This document shows positions 43,223-53,195 of a DNA stretch of 64,000 nucleotides, piece after piece. Below the pieces are notes generated by a model. The model ran no database searches, had not been told where the DNA came from, and saw nothing but the letters and a program-made list of their open reading frames with translations. This stretch comes from JANWXR01 sp964608265. GTDB taxonomy: Bacteria; Chloroflexota; Anaerolineae; Anaerolineales; UBA6663. Both the position numbers and the translations under genes were made by a program. Numbering within the stretch: the stretch's first letter is position 1; each line of letters begins with the position of its first letter. Location: NCBI GenBank assembly GCA_964608265.1, contig CAZSNP010000013.1:21799-85798 (forward strand), read 5' to 3'.

Positions 43223-45688
43223 CTATCTCGATACCGATAACTTGAAAATCCGCCCCGCCTCGTCAAACGTCACCCGGGCAAAGTGCGGGTGCTTGCGGCT
43301 TTGCGCGTGAATGGTCTTACCCAGTGTGACGATGGTGTTGCGCCTGCCCGCGCGTTTGGCGTTGGCGCCCGCCGGCAGCGTGCGGGCGCGGGCGGCCAGC
43401 ACCTCCGCGTCGCCCATGCCGGGCAGATACTGCGCGACCAGGCTTTTGATCTGCGCGACCGCTTCGTTGGTCAACGCGGCTTCCACCGGCGTGGTCGCGA
43501 CGGTGCGCAGGTCGCCGGCGCTGGCCGTGAAGCGCAGCGCGCGCCGCTTGGCCTCCCTGGCCGCGCCGTTGTCCGCCGCCATCGTCGCCAACGGATCGCC
43601 GTATAACACGAAACTGATCAACGTCTTTTGATCCTCGCCGTCGAGGAAGCCCTGGCGCGAGTTCATCTCGTTGGCCATGTGCAGCTTCGCCAGCCGCAGC
43701 GACTCGCCGACCGGCAGCCCGGCGTGCACGTTCTGCCAGAAATACCTGCCGAGCAAATCGGCGGCGATGAGGGGTTCGGTGACCGAGCCGTAGGCGATCT
43801 TCGTCGAGCCGACCATGGCCCGCGTCCCCGAGTCGAGGAAGCGCAGACACAACGCCTCATCCACGTGTTTGTTGAAAACGTTGGCCCCATAGCACGCCTC
43901 GCTGAAGACGATGACGGGCGCGCGCCCGTGATTCTGCACATCGGCGGGCCGCAGCGCCACCGGGTACTCCGGCAGGCTGAGCGGGTCGTCGTAGTGGCGC
44001 TGGCCGTACCACTCCGGCCCATCCTCCACCCCATGCAGATTGAAATACGAGAGCCTGGCCGGGGCGAGGCCTTTGCTGGGAAGTTGTTCCGCATCCACCG
44101 GCGGGCACGTTTGCAGATTGCGCCGGCTGCCGATCACCTCGAAGACCGCCGCCGAGGTTTGGCGCCAGATGTTGGCGCTGTAGCCGAAGCTATCGGCCTG
44201 GCGCGCGGCGGGCCGGCGCAACAGGAATTGCCACAAACGCCCGAGCCAGCCGCCGAGCCATTTGCGCTGGGCCGTTCCTTTGTGGCGGAGGTGCTGCCTG
44301 GCCGCGAGCTTGAGCGCGCGCACCAGCGGCGCGGGGTCATCGCCCGCCGCGGAGGGGATGCGGCCCACCGGCCACTCGGGCACGAAGTAGTTGTCGTCGC
44401 TGCTGGCGTACGGATTGTCGGACGGGATGTCGGCGTCGGGATCCTCGGTCGGGTTGGGGAGGTGATGGAAGGGGATGATGTCCGGGCCGCCGATGAGGAC
44501 GAGCGCCCCCAGCGCCTCGCCGCTGTCCTTCAACTTCTCGACGAGTTGCGCGATGAGGTGTTTGATCGCCCACGCGTTGCCGGCCTCCGCCGGCTCGAGG
44601 CCGTATGGGCGGAGCGAGTCGGCGTCATCCACGTACACGATGTGCGCCGGCATCCGCGCTTGCGCCTCGGCCAGCGCGTGGATGGCGTTATCCACCACGG
44701 CGAAACCCTCGGCGCCATACTTGCCCGTGAGCGCGCCGCGACTGGAAAGCAAAACATAGGCGTCGCGGGTCTCCGGGTGAGCGGCGGCCCTGGCCGCCGG
44801 CTTGACGCCGAGTTGCTCGGCCAGCAGTTCGAGTTCCTTCTGGATCGCCGCAATCTCGTCGTCGGAAAATGGTCCGCTATCGGCCGTTGACTGTTTGCCG
44901 GCTGTTGCGCCGTTCAGCCGGTTCAGCCCGAGCGTCTCGATCAGCCGCGCCGGCAGCGGGCCGGGCAGTTCGAGCCTGATGTCGTCCGCGCTTTGCCACA
45001 GCGCGCGATACGGATTTTTCTCGCCCCAGTGCCGCGCGGCCACCTGCCCGGTGATGTCTTGCGCCGCCGCGTCGTGCAGCAGTTCGATGGCGCGCGCGTT
45101 TTCACCGGTGGCGAACAGGCACTCGGCCAGACAGAGCTTGAAGGCGATGACCTCGGGCCAGCGCTGAGCCAGCCCTTCCGCCAGCGGGCGGGCCAGGTCG
45201 AGTTGACCCGCGCCCCACAGCGCGCTGAGGTGAACGAGGGCGGTGAGCGGGGAGTCGGGGTTTGCGCCGAGCGCGGCCGTCGACTCGCGGCGCGCCGTTT
45301 CCCAATCGCCGGTTTGCACGGCGATGTACGCGGGTCGGGCCAGTGTCGCCCAATCGGGCAGGCGCAGCGGCGCGGGCATGCCGGCTCCATCCATGACGTG
45401 CGCGCAGGCAAAGGCGGCGATCTCGGCCTGGGGATCGCTGAAGCCCGTCAACGCGCCGAGCAGACGCTGGGCGCGGGCGTGTTCGGGGTCGGCGGCGAGG
45501 AGGGCGCGCAGCGTGCGCCGGGCGGCGGCTTTGTCGCCGGTGGCGGCCTGCGTGCGCGCCAGCATGAAGCCCAGTTCGAGGTCGCCCGGCCAGTCGGCCA
45601 GCGTGCGGGTGATGATGCGCGCCGCGTACTCGGTGACATCCGCGGCCAGCGCGGCTTCGAGCAGTTGCAGGAGGTGGGTGCGTTGCAT
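43223..45688 (-). CDS. TPR protein with caspase-like (clan CD) protease domain
   Basis: This 821-residue cytoplasmic protein has an N-terminal TPR/helical-repeat region (about 1-250), then a large domain resembling gingipain/caspase-type peptidases (C25 or CHAT-like). The putative dyad is His552 in YFNLHGVEDG and Cys599 in VIVFSEACYGAN, each after a hydrophobic strand, 47 residues apart as in caspases. YVLLSSRGALTGKYG and LVLIGGPDIIPFHHLPNP are C25-like segments. It has a perfect sigma-54 promoter and lies near a giant TPR gene, so a regulated scaffold/protease system is likely. The substrates are unknown. Confidence 0.8.
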   Translation of the reverse strand: MQRTHLLQLLEAALAADVTEYAARIITRTLADWPGDLELGFMLARTQAATGDKAAARRTLRALLAADPEHARAQRLLGALTGFSDPQAEIAAFACAHVMDGAGMPAPLRLPDWATLARPAYIAVQTGDWETARRESTAALGANPDSPLTALVHLSALWGAGQLDLARPLAEGLAQRWPEVIAFKLCLAECLFATGENARAIELLHDAAAQDITGQVAARHWGEKNPYRALWQSADDIRLELPGPLPARLIETLGLNRLNGATAGKQSTADSGPFSDDEIAAIQKELELLAEQLGVKPAARAAAHPETRDAYVLLSSRGALTGKYGAEGFAVVDNAIHALAEAQARMPAHIVYVDDADSLRPYGLEPAEAGNAWAIKHLIAQLVEKLKDSGEALGALVLIGGPDIIPFHHLPNPTEDPDADIPSDNPYASSDDNYFVPEWPVGRIPSAAGDDPAPLVRALKLAARQHLRHKGTAQRKWLGGWLGRLWQFLLRRPAARQADSFGYSANIWRQTSAAVFEVIGSRRNLQTCPPVDAEQLPSKGLAPARLSYFNLHGVEDGPEWYGQRHYDDPLSLPEYPVALRPADVQNHGRAPVIVFSEACYGANVFNKHVDEALCLRFLDSGTRAMVGSTKIAYGSVTEPLIAADLLGRYFWQNVHAGLPVGESLRLAKLHMANEMNSRQGFLDGEDQKTLISFVLYGDPLATMAADNGAAREAKRRALRFTASAGDLRTVATTPVEAALTNEAVAQIKSLVAQYLPGMGDAEVLAARARTLPAGANAKRAGRRNTIVTLGKTIHAQSRKHPHFARVTFDEAGRIFKLSVSR

Positions 45689-45727
45689 GCCTGTCCCTTC
45701 GCGTGTGTCTATCCGTCACGCAGGGAT

Positions 45728-45744
45728 ATGCAAGAGGTGTGCCA
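45728..45744 (-). promoter_or_regulatory. sigma-54 promoter of the TPR-protease gene
   Basis: The minus-strand site TGGCACACCTCTTGCAT (45744 to 45728) is a perfect -24/-12 promoter ending 39 bases before the ATG at 45688. Confidence 0.9.
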
Positions 45745-45751
45745 GGAGCTT

Positions 45752-45793
45752 CCCTCACCCCCCGGCCCTTCTCGCATTGGGAGAAGGGGAGAG
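45752..45793. repeat. CTCTCCC...GGGCCGGGGGG repeat, copy 2
   Basis: Read on the minus strand, CTCTCCCC-TTCTCCC-AATGC-GAGAAGGGCCGGGGGGTGAGGG forms a hairpin (CCTTCTC/GAGAAGG) plus G-rich tail. It matches the copy at 14276-14314. Confidence 0.55.
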
Positions 45794-45839
45794 GCTGTGT
45801 CAATCCCGAGAGCCTGATGAGGTAGAACGAGGCCAAACA

Positions 45840-45869
45840 CAACGGAGGCCATGTGAGTGGCCTCCGTTG
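45840..45869 (-). terminator. terminator of the PIN/antitoxin operon
   Basis: A 12-bp perfect stem CAACGGAGGCCA / TGGCCTCCGTTG with a 6-base loop lies 30 bases after the PIN stop and is followed on the minus strand by TGTTT. Confidence 0.75.
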
Positions 45870-45900
45870 CAGTCAGGGGAAATGGGCGGGGGCGGCAGGC

Positions 45901-46308
45901 TTACGGCACTTGTTCCACGCCCGGCATTTGCTTGAAGTGAATGTCGAAAGTGAACACTGGGACTTTTAGTCGGATTGACAAAGCAAACACAATGCAGTCC
46001 GTGAACGACCAATCTTTGTCGGCGTACTGCCGGAAAATCGCCCAGGCTCGTTCCTCATCATCAGCCGTCAACGGCAGCCATTCGTAGGCGGCAGCCGTTC
46101 GCAGTCGCAGCCCGGCCTGTATTGCAGTGCGAGCGTCTATTCGGGCCTTGATCAGCGTCACTGCCTCGTCAAAGATGAAATTCGACAGCAGCCAGTGGCT
46201 GCCCTCGCTGAGCCAGGTGCGGGCATGAGCAGTGGCGGCGGCAGGCCATTTGTCGCGCCGGTCAACAAGCGCATACACCGCACTGGTGTCGAGCAAAGCC
46301 TGCGTCAT
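45901..46308 (-). CDS. PIN-domain ribonuclease toxin (VapC-like)
   Basis: This 135-residue PIN protein has the acidic residues D7 (LLDTSA), E48 (FIFDEAV) and D104 (SFTDCIVFAL), and ends with a typical FTFDIHFKQMPGV. PIN toxins cleave tRNA or rRNA with Mg2+ or Mn2+. Its ATG overlaps the antitoxin stop (ATGA), as in classic toxin-antitoxin operons. Confidence 0.92.
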   Translation of the reverse strand: MTQALLDTSAVYALVDRRDKWPAAATAHARTWLSEGSHWLLSNFIFDEAVTLIKARIDARTAIQAGLRLRTAAAYEWLPLTADDEERAWAIFRQYADKDWSFTDCIVFALSIRLKVPVFTFDIHFKQMPGVEQVP

Positions 46309-46592
46309 GATTTGCGTTTGCGCCCATTCCGCGAGGTCGCTTTGTGTGGCCGAAGTTTCCTGGGCGAACTGTAGAGATAAAGGTCTGGGTGTTCGCTGAC
46401 GGCTTTGCTCTCGATCAACGGCTGATGCGACTCGCCAATCCCGGCCAGGCTCATCGCCTCATCCACATCCACTATCGCACTTTCGGTCTGACCTGCCAGC
46501 GCCAGCAACTTGCGGTAGTCGCTGATGTCGAGCATTACAGCCACCCGGTCGCCGCGTTCATCCACGATGTAGCGTTCCTTGAGTTTCAACAT
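46305..46592 (-). CDS. antitoxin of the PIN toxin
   Basis: The ATG at 46592 is preceded by GGAGG five bases upstream, giving 95 residues. The N-terminus MLKLKERYIVDERGDRVAVMLDISDYRKLL has the Phd/YefM-like beta-helix pattern for DNA binding and autorepression; the C-terminus is basic and disordered and would wrap the toxin. It is the first gene of the pair, with TATAAT at 46621-46616. Confidence 0.85.
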   Translation of the reverse strand: MLKLKERYIVDERGDRVAVMLDISDYRKLLALAGQTESAIVDVDEAMSLAGIGESHQPLIESKAVSEHPDLYLYSSPRKLRPHKATSRNGRKRKS

Positions 46593-46615
46593 ACGGCCTC
46601 CGCTCACTCACGGCG

Positions 46616-46621
46616 ATTATA
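46616..46621 (-). promoter_or_regulatory. -10 box of the toxin-antitoxin operon
   Basis: TATAAT lies 23 bases before the antitoxin ATG on the minus strand, a vegetative promoter unlike the surrounding sigma-54 sites. Confidence 0.6.
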
Positions 46622-46686
46622 GCAGGCGGGACGCTCAGGAGCGTCCCGCCTCGTCCGCTGCTTCGCGCCTCAACCATTGGCGACTG

Positions 46687-49600
46687 TCACATCTGCACCG
46701 GCTGCCCGTGGATGATGGTGAGCGCCGTCACCGCCGCGAGTTGNNNNNNNNNNNNNNNNNNNNNNNNNNNNNNNNNNNNNNNNNNNNNNNNNNNNNNNNN
46801 NNNNNNNNNNNNNNNNNNNNNNNNNNNNNNNNNNNNNNNNNNNACATCTGCACCGGCTGCCCGTGGATGATGGTGAGCGCCGTCACCGCCGCGAGTTGCC
46901 GCGTGGCCTCGAGGTTGTTCGGGTCGAGGGCCACGGCTTTTTCGAGCGCGCGCACCGAGCCAACGTAATCCTTCAGTTGCTTGAGCGCGATGCCGGCGCG
47001 GGTGTGGTTGATGGCGTTGCGCGGCGCGTGCCTGATCGCCAGCTCGTACATCTCCAGCGCGCGGTCATATTGCTTGCGGCCCTCGAACACCAAACCGATC
47101 TCGCGCGCCACGTCGTCGCTGCTCGGCGCCAGTTCCTTCGCCTGCATCAGATGCGCGATGGCCTGGTCGAGCTGGCCCTGCACCCGGCAGGCCTTGCCCA
47201 GCCGCAACAGGTGCGCGGCGTTGCGCGGCGCGATGCGCGCGGCCTCGCGATACGCCTTCACCGCGCCGGTGTAGTCGTTGTTCAGTTGCCGGGCCTCGCC
47301 CAGCGTCGCGAGGATTTCATCGGCCTCGGGATGGGCCTCGAGCGCGCGGCTGAGGACCTCGATGGCGTGTGCGGCGTTGCCCTGCGCCATATGCAACCTG
47401 CCGAGCGCGAGCAGCGCCGGGGCCGGGTCGGCGGATTTGGCCGCTGCGGCCTGATACCCTTTCTCGGCGGCGACGTTGTCACCGCGCGCGGCCTGCACGT
47501 CGGCCAGCGTGATCAGGGCCCTGGCATCCTCGGGCGCGAAGCGGGCGGCCGTTTCGGCCTGGCTGAGGGCGGCCTGCAAATTGCCCGTCGCCGCGCTCAC
47601 CCGCGCCGCACCCAGCAGCGCGGTCACGTTCTCCGGCGCCAGCTCGATCGCCTGCGCGAACGCATCGGCGGCCTCGGCCAACTCGCCGAGGACGAAGTGC
47701 GCCTGCCCGCGTTCGGTCCACAGCCCATCGTCGTTGCCCTTCACGGCGGTGGCCCGGCCAAAGAACTGCACCGCCGTGCCGGCATCACCATCGTTCATCA
47801 ACGCGCGGGCCAGTTCGGCGTTGTACTCGGCGCTGGCCGGCTCGAGCTGGGCGGCCTTTTGATAATGCGCCAGCGCCGAGGCGCCGTCACACTGCCATTT
47901 GGCGAGGCGATAGTGCCACGCGGCCACATCGGGCTTGAGGGCGATGGCGCGCTGCAACACGAGGGCCGCATCGTTCGCGTCGCCGAGGGCGTGCAGGGCT
48001 TCGGCCAGGTGAAAGTGGCCGACGGCGGATTGCGGGTTGGCGGCCACCGCGCGTTTGAGCGCGACCGCCGCGCCGCGCTGGTCGTTGGCGGCCGCGAGCG
48101 TCAGTCCCATTTCCATGTACGTCATCTCCGGTTGAGTATCGTTCTCGAGCGCGGCCTGCAACGCCTCGCGCGACTTCTCCGCCTCACCGGCCTTGCGCAA
48201 GGCCTTGCCCAGCGCGCGGAAGTAATCGGCCACCGGCGCGGCCGGTCGCTCCGTCACCGACTCGAGCAGTTGCTGCGCGTCCTTCGGCTGGCCGAACACC
48301 GCTTTCGCGCGCCCGAGCCAGTAGCGGATGGCGTGCGGGTCGGCCCCGAGCGCGGCGGCCTGTTGCAACGCCGTCGTCAGCCGCGAATGCAGCTCCGTCT
48401 CACCGATGACTTTCACGCCGGCGCGCGCTTCGGCCTCGCGCCGCTCGGACACCAGCGTCAGCGCCTGAGCGAGGGCCAGATGGGCGGCGGCCTCACGGGG
48501 CCGCAGTTCCGCCCAGCGAGTGAACGCCTGCGCCGCGGCCTCGGGCTGCTGGGCATCGAGGAAGATGTGCCCGGCGCGCTGTTGCACCTCGGCGGCCTCG
48601 GGGCTGACGGTGACAGCGGAGCGCATCAGCGCGGTCGCATCGCTCACGTTGCCGAGCTTCGCCAGCACTTCAGCCGAGGCGGCGATGTAGCGGCCTTCGC
48701 CGGGGTTGAGCCGCGCGGCCTGGCGATACAGCCCAAGCGCTTTGTCGGCGTCGCCCTGCGTCTCGCATACCCGCCCGAGCAGATAGCGCGCTTCGGGGTC
48801 GCCGGGCGTATGGGCGATGGCGCGGTCGAGATACAGCTCGGCCTTTTCGAGTTCGCCCAGTTCGAGCGCGGCCCGCGCCGCCTCGCGAGCGGTGGCGGCG
48901 TCCTCCGGATTCTGCTCGGCGGCCTTCTCCAGTGCCGCGAGCGAGTCGCTGTACTGCCCCATCCGCAGCAACGCCATCCCCAACTGCGCCAGCGTGACCT
49001 TGTCGCTCGGGTTCACCATCACCGCGCGCTGCCACAGCGCCACGGCGGCGGCCAGCCGGTCCATCCGCCAGAGTGCCTCGCCGGCCTCGCGCAGATAGTC
49101 GGCGCGGGTCGGGTCAAGCTCGCTGGCGCGGATGAAGGCGGCGTGCGCGGCGTCGTAGCGCTTCGTCCGCAGCGCCGCCTCGCCAAAGGCGGCGTGCGCC
49201 TCCGGTGCGCGCGGCGCGAGTTGCGCCGCCTGCGTGAGCGTCTCGTAAGCGATCTCGTCCTCGCCGAGTTCCATGAAGGCCTTGCCGGCGGCGATGTGCA
49301 CCTCGGCCGAGTCGGGCGCGATGGCCAGCGCGTGACCGAGCACGCTGCGGGCCTCCTCGATGCGGTCGAGGGCGAGCAGGGCGCGCGCGTAATACAACTT
49401 CAACTCGGTGTCGCGCGGGTCGAGGCGGATGGCCTTCTCCCACGTCTGCGCGGCGCGACCCAGTTGGCCGAGGTTGCCATTGGCCTGCGCCAGCATCGCG
49501 TACAGCTTCACGTTGTCCGGGTCGAGTTTGAGCGCGGCCTCGGCGGCGCGCGCCGCATCCGGCCACAACTGGTTGCGCGTGTACGCCTCGGTGAAGGCGA

Positions 49601-51995
49601 AGTGCACAGCCGGGTCATTGGGCGCGTGCTGCAGGGCCTGCTGCAGGGCGGCCACGGCGATGTCGGCGCGGTTGAGTTGCAGACACACCTGCCCGAGGCC
49701 GAGCGACCAATCGGTGCGGGTGGGCTGGAGGTGCAGCGCGCGCTGATAGCTGATGAGGGCGAGGTTCGGCTCGCCGGAAAGTGAGAGCGCCTTCGCGAGC
49801 AGCGCGTGGGCCTCGGCGTTCTCCGGCTCGCGTTCGACGGCCTCGCGCAATGCAGCGACGGCGGCCTGCGGCAACGCATCCTTCTCGCCGCGCGCCAGGT
49901 GTTCGAGCGTGAAGCGTCCGAGGTCGAAATACGGCGCGGCCGCCTCGGGTCGCGCGAGCACGGCCTGTTGGAAGGCCGCCCATGCTTCGCCGTACTGGCC
50001 GCTCTCCTCCAGCGACAGCGCCAGTTCGTACAGCGCGCGCCCGTCACCGGGCCGCAGTCGCAGGCTGCGCCGCAGCGCGCCGATGGCCTCGTTGAGTTGC
50101 TTCGCGCCGCGCAGCAACACTCCCAGTTGGCGGTGCGCCTCGGGCGATCCGCCGTCAATCGTCGTCGCCTCACGCAGCGCGGCGATGGCATCCTCGCGCC
50201 GGTCGGCCTCGATGTACACATCGGCCAGATCGTTGAGCAGCGGCGCGATGTCGCTCGACGCGGCGATCTTCAACGCCTGCCGGCCGGCTTCGAGTGACGC
50301 GATGGCGCGGTCGGCCTCGGCGCGGGCGCGGTGGTGGCGGGCCATCGCCCGCCACGGCCCGGGCGCGGCCGGCATCAACGTGCTCGCTTTCGAGAAGTGC
50401 TCGAACGCCCCGTCCTCATCGTTCGTCGCCGAGAGCACCTCGCCCATGACGATGTGCGCCTCGCCCTCGAGGGCCGGTTCGGGATTGCGATTGAGCACAT
50501 CGAGCGCGGCCTCGCGCGCGAGTTGGGTCTGGCGCGCGCCGAAGGCGGCCCTGGCCAGCCCGAGGGCGGCGGTGAGCCGCGTGGGCTCGTAAGCGATGGC
50601 GGCCTGGAAGTGCGGCACGGCCTCGGCGGGGCGATGGAGTTCGAGCAGCGTCTGGCCCATCATCTCGCGGATGGCGGCGTCGTGCGGCGCGCGGGCGACG
50701 GCCTCGGCGGCCAGCGCGTGAGCGGCGGGCCAATCGTTCGCCTCGGCCAGCCAGTGGGCGGCGGTCAGCGCGTGGGCGGCGTTGTGGCCGGCGACGTGCG
50801 CGGCGCGCGTCATCGCGGCGACGGCGTTGACGTTGTCGCCGAGCGCGCGGAACAGCTCGGCGGCGTCGAGCAGCGAGCCCTCATCCGGGAATGAATTCAG
50901 ATCGACTCCGGCCAGTTGCGCCTGCGCTGCGCCGCCATCGCGCCGCGCGAAATGGGCCTGCGCGGCCAGCAGCTTCGCGACCGGCAGCTCGGCGCGCACA
51001 TTCTCGAGCGCGGCCAACGCCTCCTCGGGCGCGTGAAGCTTGAGCATCGCCCGCGCCATCCCCACGATCAACGCCGCGTTGTGCGCGTCGTCAATCAGCC
51101 CGTCCTGATAGGCCGCCAGCGCGACGTGATGTTGCTCGGCTCGCATCGCCACCGCGCCGAGTTGTTGGGCGACGGCGCTCCGGGCCTGGCGCACGGCCTG
51201 CCACGCCGCCACCAGCGGTTGATGCGCGGCGTCGAACGAATCGCTGGTGACGATCAGGGCCGCGTGTTCGATGATGGCGGCCAACGATGTTGTGTCGCGG
51301 CTGGCGATTGCATTGGCCGCGTGGCGCGCCAAACGTTGGGCAACTTCGATTTCGCCGGCGGCCTTGAACGCCTCCAGCGCCGCGCGCCAATGCGCGGCGG
51401 GCAGGTCGAGGCCGGCATGGATAAGCGTTGCTTCCACGGCCTCGGCCTCGAAGTTGGCCGCCAGCCCCAGCGCGGCCAGCGCGGCGGTCGCGGTGGAGTG
51501 TTCCATCAGGGCCGTCACCAACTCGCCCGGCTCGGGCAGCAGGCCGACGAGGTACTGAGTCACCAGGCGCCAACCATCGGGATTGCGCGCCGCATCCTGA
51601 GCCGCGGTCGCCCACTCGGTCGTGGCCTGGCCGCGCGCGCGCACCGCCAGCGCGGCGGGCAGCGCGTCCTCAATTGGGTGCAGCGTCTCGCCCGCCGCCA
51701 GCTTCGCATACGCGCCGCCGACCAGGTCGGTCCCCTCCGCCAGCAGCCACAGTTCGGGGTTGCCGTCACACTCGCCATGGTGAGCGGCGAAGGCGGCCAG
51801 CGCCAGGGTCGCGGGCCGCGGCGCTTTGCTTTCGGTACTCACATCCCCTTTGGCCGCCGCCGCGACGAAGGCCTTGAGCGTCGCGTCATCACTTTCGGCG
51901 AGCTGCCACAGTTCGGGCGCCAGCTTCAACCGGCGCACGGTTTCGCTCCACAAAGAATCGGGCAGAGAGGTGATCAGTTTCTCGGTAAGGGTCAT
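46687..51995 (-). CDS. giant cytoplasmic TPR protein, 1717 aa
   Basis: After the artefactual 155 bases at the gap are removed, the gene runs from ATG 51995 to a TGA at 46689-46687 and encodes 1717 residues ending IIHGQPVQM. Apart from an N-terminal helical part (about 1-230), almost the whole length is tandem TPR motifs, about 40 of them (for example LGRAAQTWEKAIRLDPRD and YDRALEMYELAIRHAPRN). There is no signal peptide, membrane helix or catalytic domain, so it is a scaffold. It lies 79 bases after the two-TM gene and may share its sigma-54 promoter. It parallels the TPR region of the nearby protease. Confidence 0.88.
46689..46898. other. scaffold gap flanked by 55-base duplication
   Basis: The 55 bases at 46689-46743 are repeated exactly at 46844-46898, on either side of 100 Ns (46744-46843). 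This is what results when two contigs sharing one k-mer are joined with a fixed gap. Collapsing the duplication restores the reading frame and stop of the giant TPR gene. Confidence 0.9.
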
Positions 51996-52002
51996 GACGA
52001 AA

Positions 52003-52078
52003 AAGCGTCAGGTGTCAAAGGGTCGAGTGTCGTCTGCCAATACCGAGGGCACCCGACACTCGACACCGGGACAGTCAC
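52003..52078. repeat. word array with 11-bp inverted repeat (GTCGAGTGTCG)
   Basis: GTCGAGTGTCG (52022-52032) is perfectly inverted as CGACACTCGAC (52054-52064), with GGTGTC/GACACC echoes outside. It lies between the two-TM gene and the giant TPR gene and might weaken read-through. Confidence 0.65.
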
Positions 52079-52401
52079 GCTCCGATGATGAGGAGACGGT
52101 AGGCGGCTGCTTCGAACAGCGCGCCGACGATGATGAGGACGATGGCGTTGCCGGACGAGGTGCGGATAAGGTCGTTGACGGCCTGCACCAGCGTGGTGGC
52201 GGAAGCCACGACTGCGCTGATGTTGTCGGTCAGCGCCTTCTGGCTGATGCGGGCCGACTGCGCGGCGATGATCTTGGCCTCTTTGCGATACGGCCCGACG
52301 ATGAGCATCAGCATCCCGGCGCCGATGGCGATCAGCCCGGTGACGAAGAACGTCATCCCCATGATGACGCGCAGGTTGTCGGTGGTGAGAGTTTCGAGCA
52401 T
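52075..52401 (-). CDS. small two-TM membrane protein, 108 aa
   Basis: Two hydrophobic helices (about 13-36, MGMTFFVTGLIAIGAGMLMLIV, and 83-106, NAIVLIIVGALFEAAAYRLLII) flank a helical loop of about 45 residues rich in Ala/Ser (AAQSARISQKALTDNISAVVASATTLVQAV). The loop is probably amphipathic and could be a coiled coil. No family is recognised. A sigma-54 promoter ends 40 bases upstream, and the giant TPR gene follows, so a membrane anchor for the TPR scaffold is one possibility. Confidence 0.7.
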   Translation of the reverse strand: MLETLTTDNLRVIMGMTFFVTGLIAIGAGMLMLIVGPYRKEAKIIAAQSARISQKALTDNISAVVASATTLVQAVNDLIRTSSGNAIVLIIVGALFEAAAYRLLIIGA

Positions 52402-52440
52402 GGCCGGCCTCCGATTGAGTTCAGGTCTGGAGGGGTACCG

Positions 52441-52457
52441 TGCAAGTTACGTGCCGA
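52441..52457 (-). promoter_or_regulatory. sigma-54 promoter of the two-TM gene
   Basis: The minus-strand site TCGGCACGTAACTTGCA (52457 to 52441) differs from TGGCACG-N4-TTGCA by C for T at the first -24 base. It ends 39 bases before the ATG at 52401. Confidence 0.75.
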
Positions 52458-52547
52458 GGGTTGGAGGAATGTTGGGGGGGGCGCCGGGCAGGGACGGGGG
52501 ACGAGTCCCAAATGACCTCCGCCGCCTGTCAACGGATTGGGATAGTG

Positions 52548-52589
52548 GGGGAGCGGATGAGGCTGGACGCCTCCGCTCATCCGCTCCCC
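52548..52589. terminator. 14-bp hairpin between the 160-aa and two-TM genes
   Basis: GGGGAGCGGATGAG (52548-52561) pairs perfectly with CTCATCCGCTCCCC (52576-52589). It lies about 90 bases after the stop of the 160-aa gene and upstream of the next sigma-54 promoter, so it probably separates the two units. There is no T run. Confidence 0.6.
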
Positions 52590-52680
52590 GAATTCGCTGC
52601 CCGTTTGCCCCACAGTGAATGGCATCCCGCACAGGCGAACGTCTCGCCATTGAGGGAGCACCCATATGCCCTGTCATCCG

Positions 52681-53163
52681 TCACTTTCTCAAAGGCTTGG
52701 TCCCCCGCTCGCGCAGGTAGCCCGTCACCGACTGGATCGCGCGCCACACGATGCCGCGCTGGCACTCCATCCACTCCGGCGTCATCTCATACGCGCGCTC
52801 GACGATGGCGGTATCGCCGGCGCCGGGGTGGGGGGCGTACTCGATCAATTGCAGCGGCGCTTTGGCCGAGGCCGCGTGCACCACGCTCTGCGCGAGCTTC
52901 TGACTCAGCCGCACGACCTCGTCGGCGTTCGGCAGCCCGTGACGCGGATGAGTCTGCGCCACCTTTGAGTTGTATTGCTGGATGAGGGCCCGCAGCCGAA
53001 CGGGCTGGCGGATGGAGTTGGCGTCCACTACTTCGCCGATGGAGGTGGCCGGTGCGCGCGGGTCGGCGATGGCCAGGCGCAGCAGCACCTCGAGGCTATG
53101 CAGGTTGCCGATGAGCGAGCCGAGGTGATAGGCGTAGATGTCGGTGGCTTGCGCGAGTTCCAT
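52681..53163 (-). CDS. hypothetical protein, 160 aa
   Basis: I start this at ATG 53163 (MELAQATDIYAYHLGSLIGNLHSLEVLLRLAIADP), 33 bases after a sigma-54 -12 element; the upstream frame extension covers the promoter. It is all-helical, soluble and of unknown family; the N-terminal helix bundle and the C-terminal TPEWMECQRGIVWRAIQSVTGYLRERG are the regular parts. Its place at the head of the sigma-54 gene series suggests a role in the same process. Confidence 0.7.
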   Translation of the reverse strand: MELAQATDIYAYHLGSLIGNLHSLEVLLRLAIADPRAPATSIGEVVDANSIRQPVRLRALIQQYNSKVAQTHPRHGLPNADEVVRLSQKLAQSVVHAASAKAPLQLIEYAPHPGAGDTAIVERAYEMTPEWMECQRGIVWRAIQSVTGYLRERGTKPLRK

Positions 53164-53195
53164 AGTGTCGTCTCCGTAGCGAGCTATGAAACGTA

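Noticed and set aside
46863..49784. 973-codon open frame on the plus strand
   Set aside because: It is antisense to the giant TPR gene; GC-rich codon bias keeps the opposite frame open. Its product is an Arg/Gly/His/Gln-rich string without domains.
52590..52680. small ORF with CAGCH (haem-like motif)
   Set aside because: It is short, overlaps the hairpin and has no ribosome binding site or export signal.
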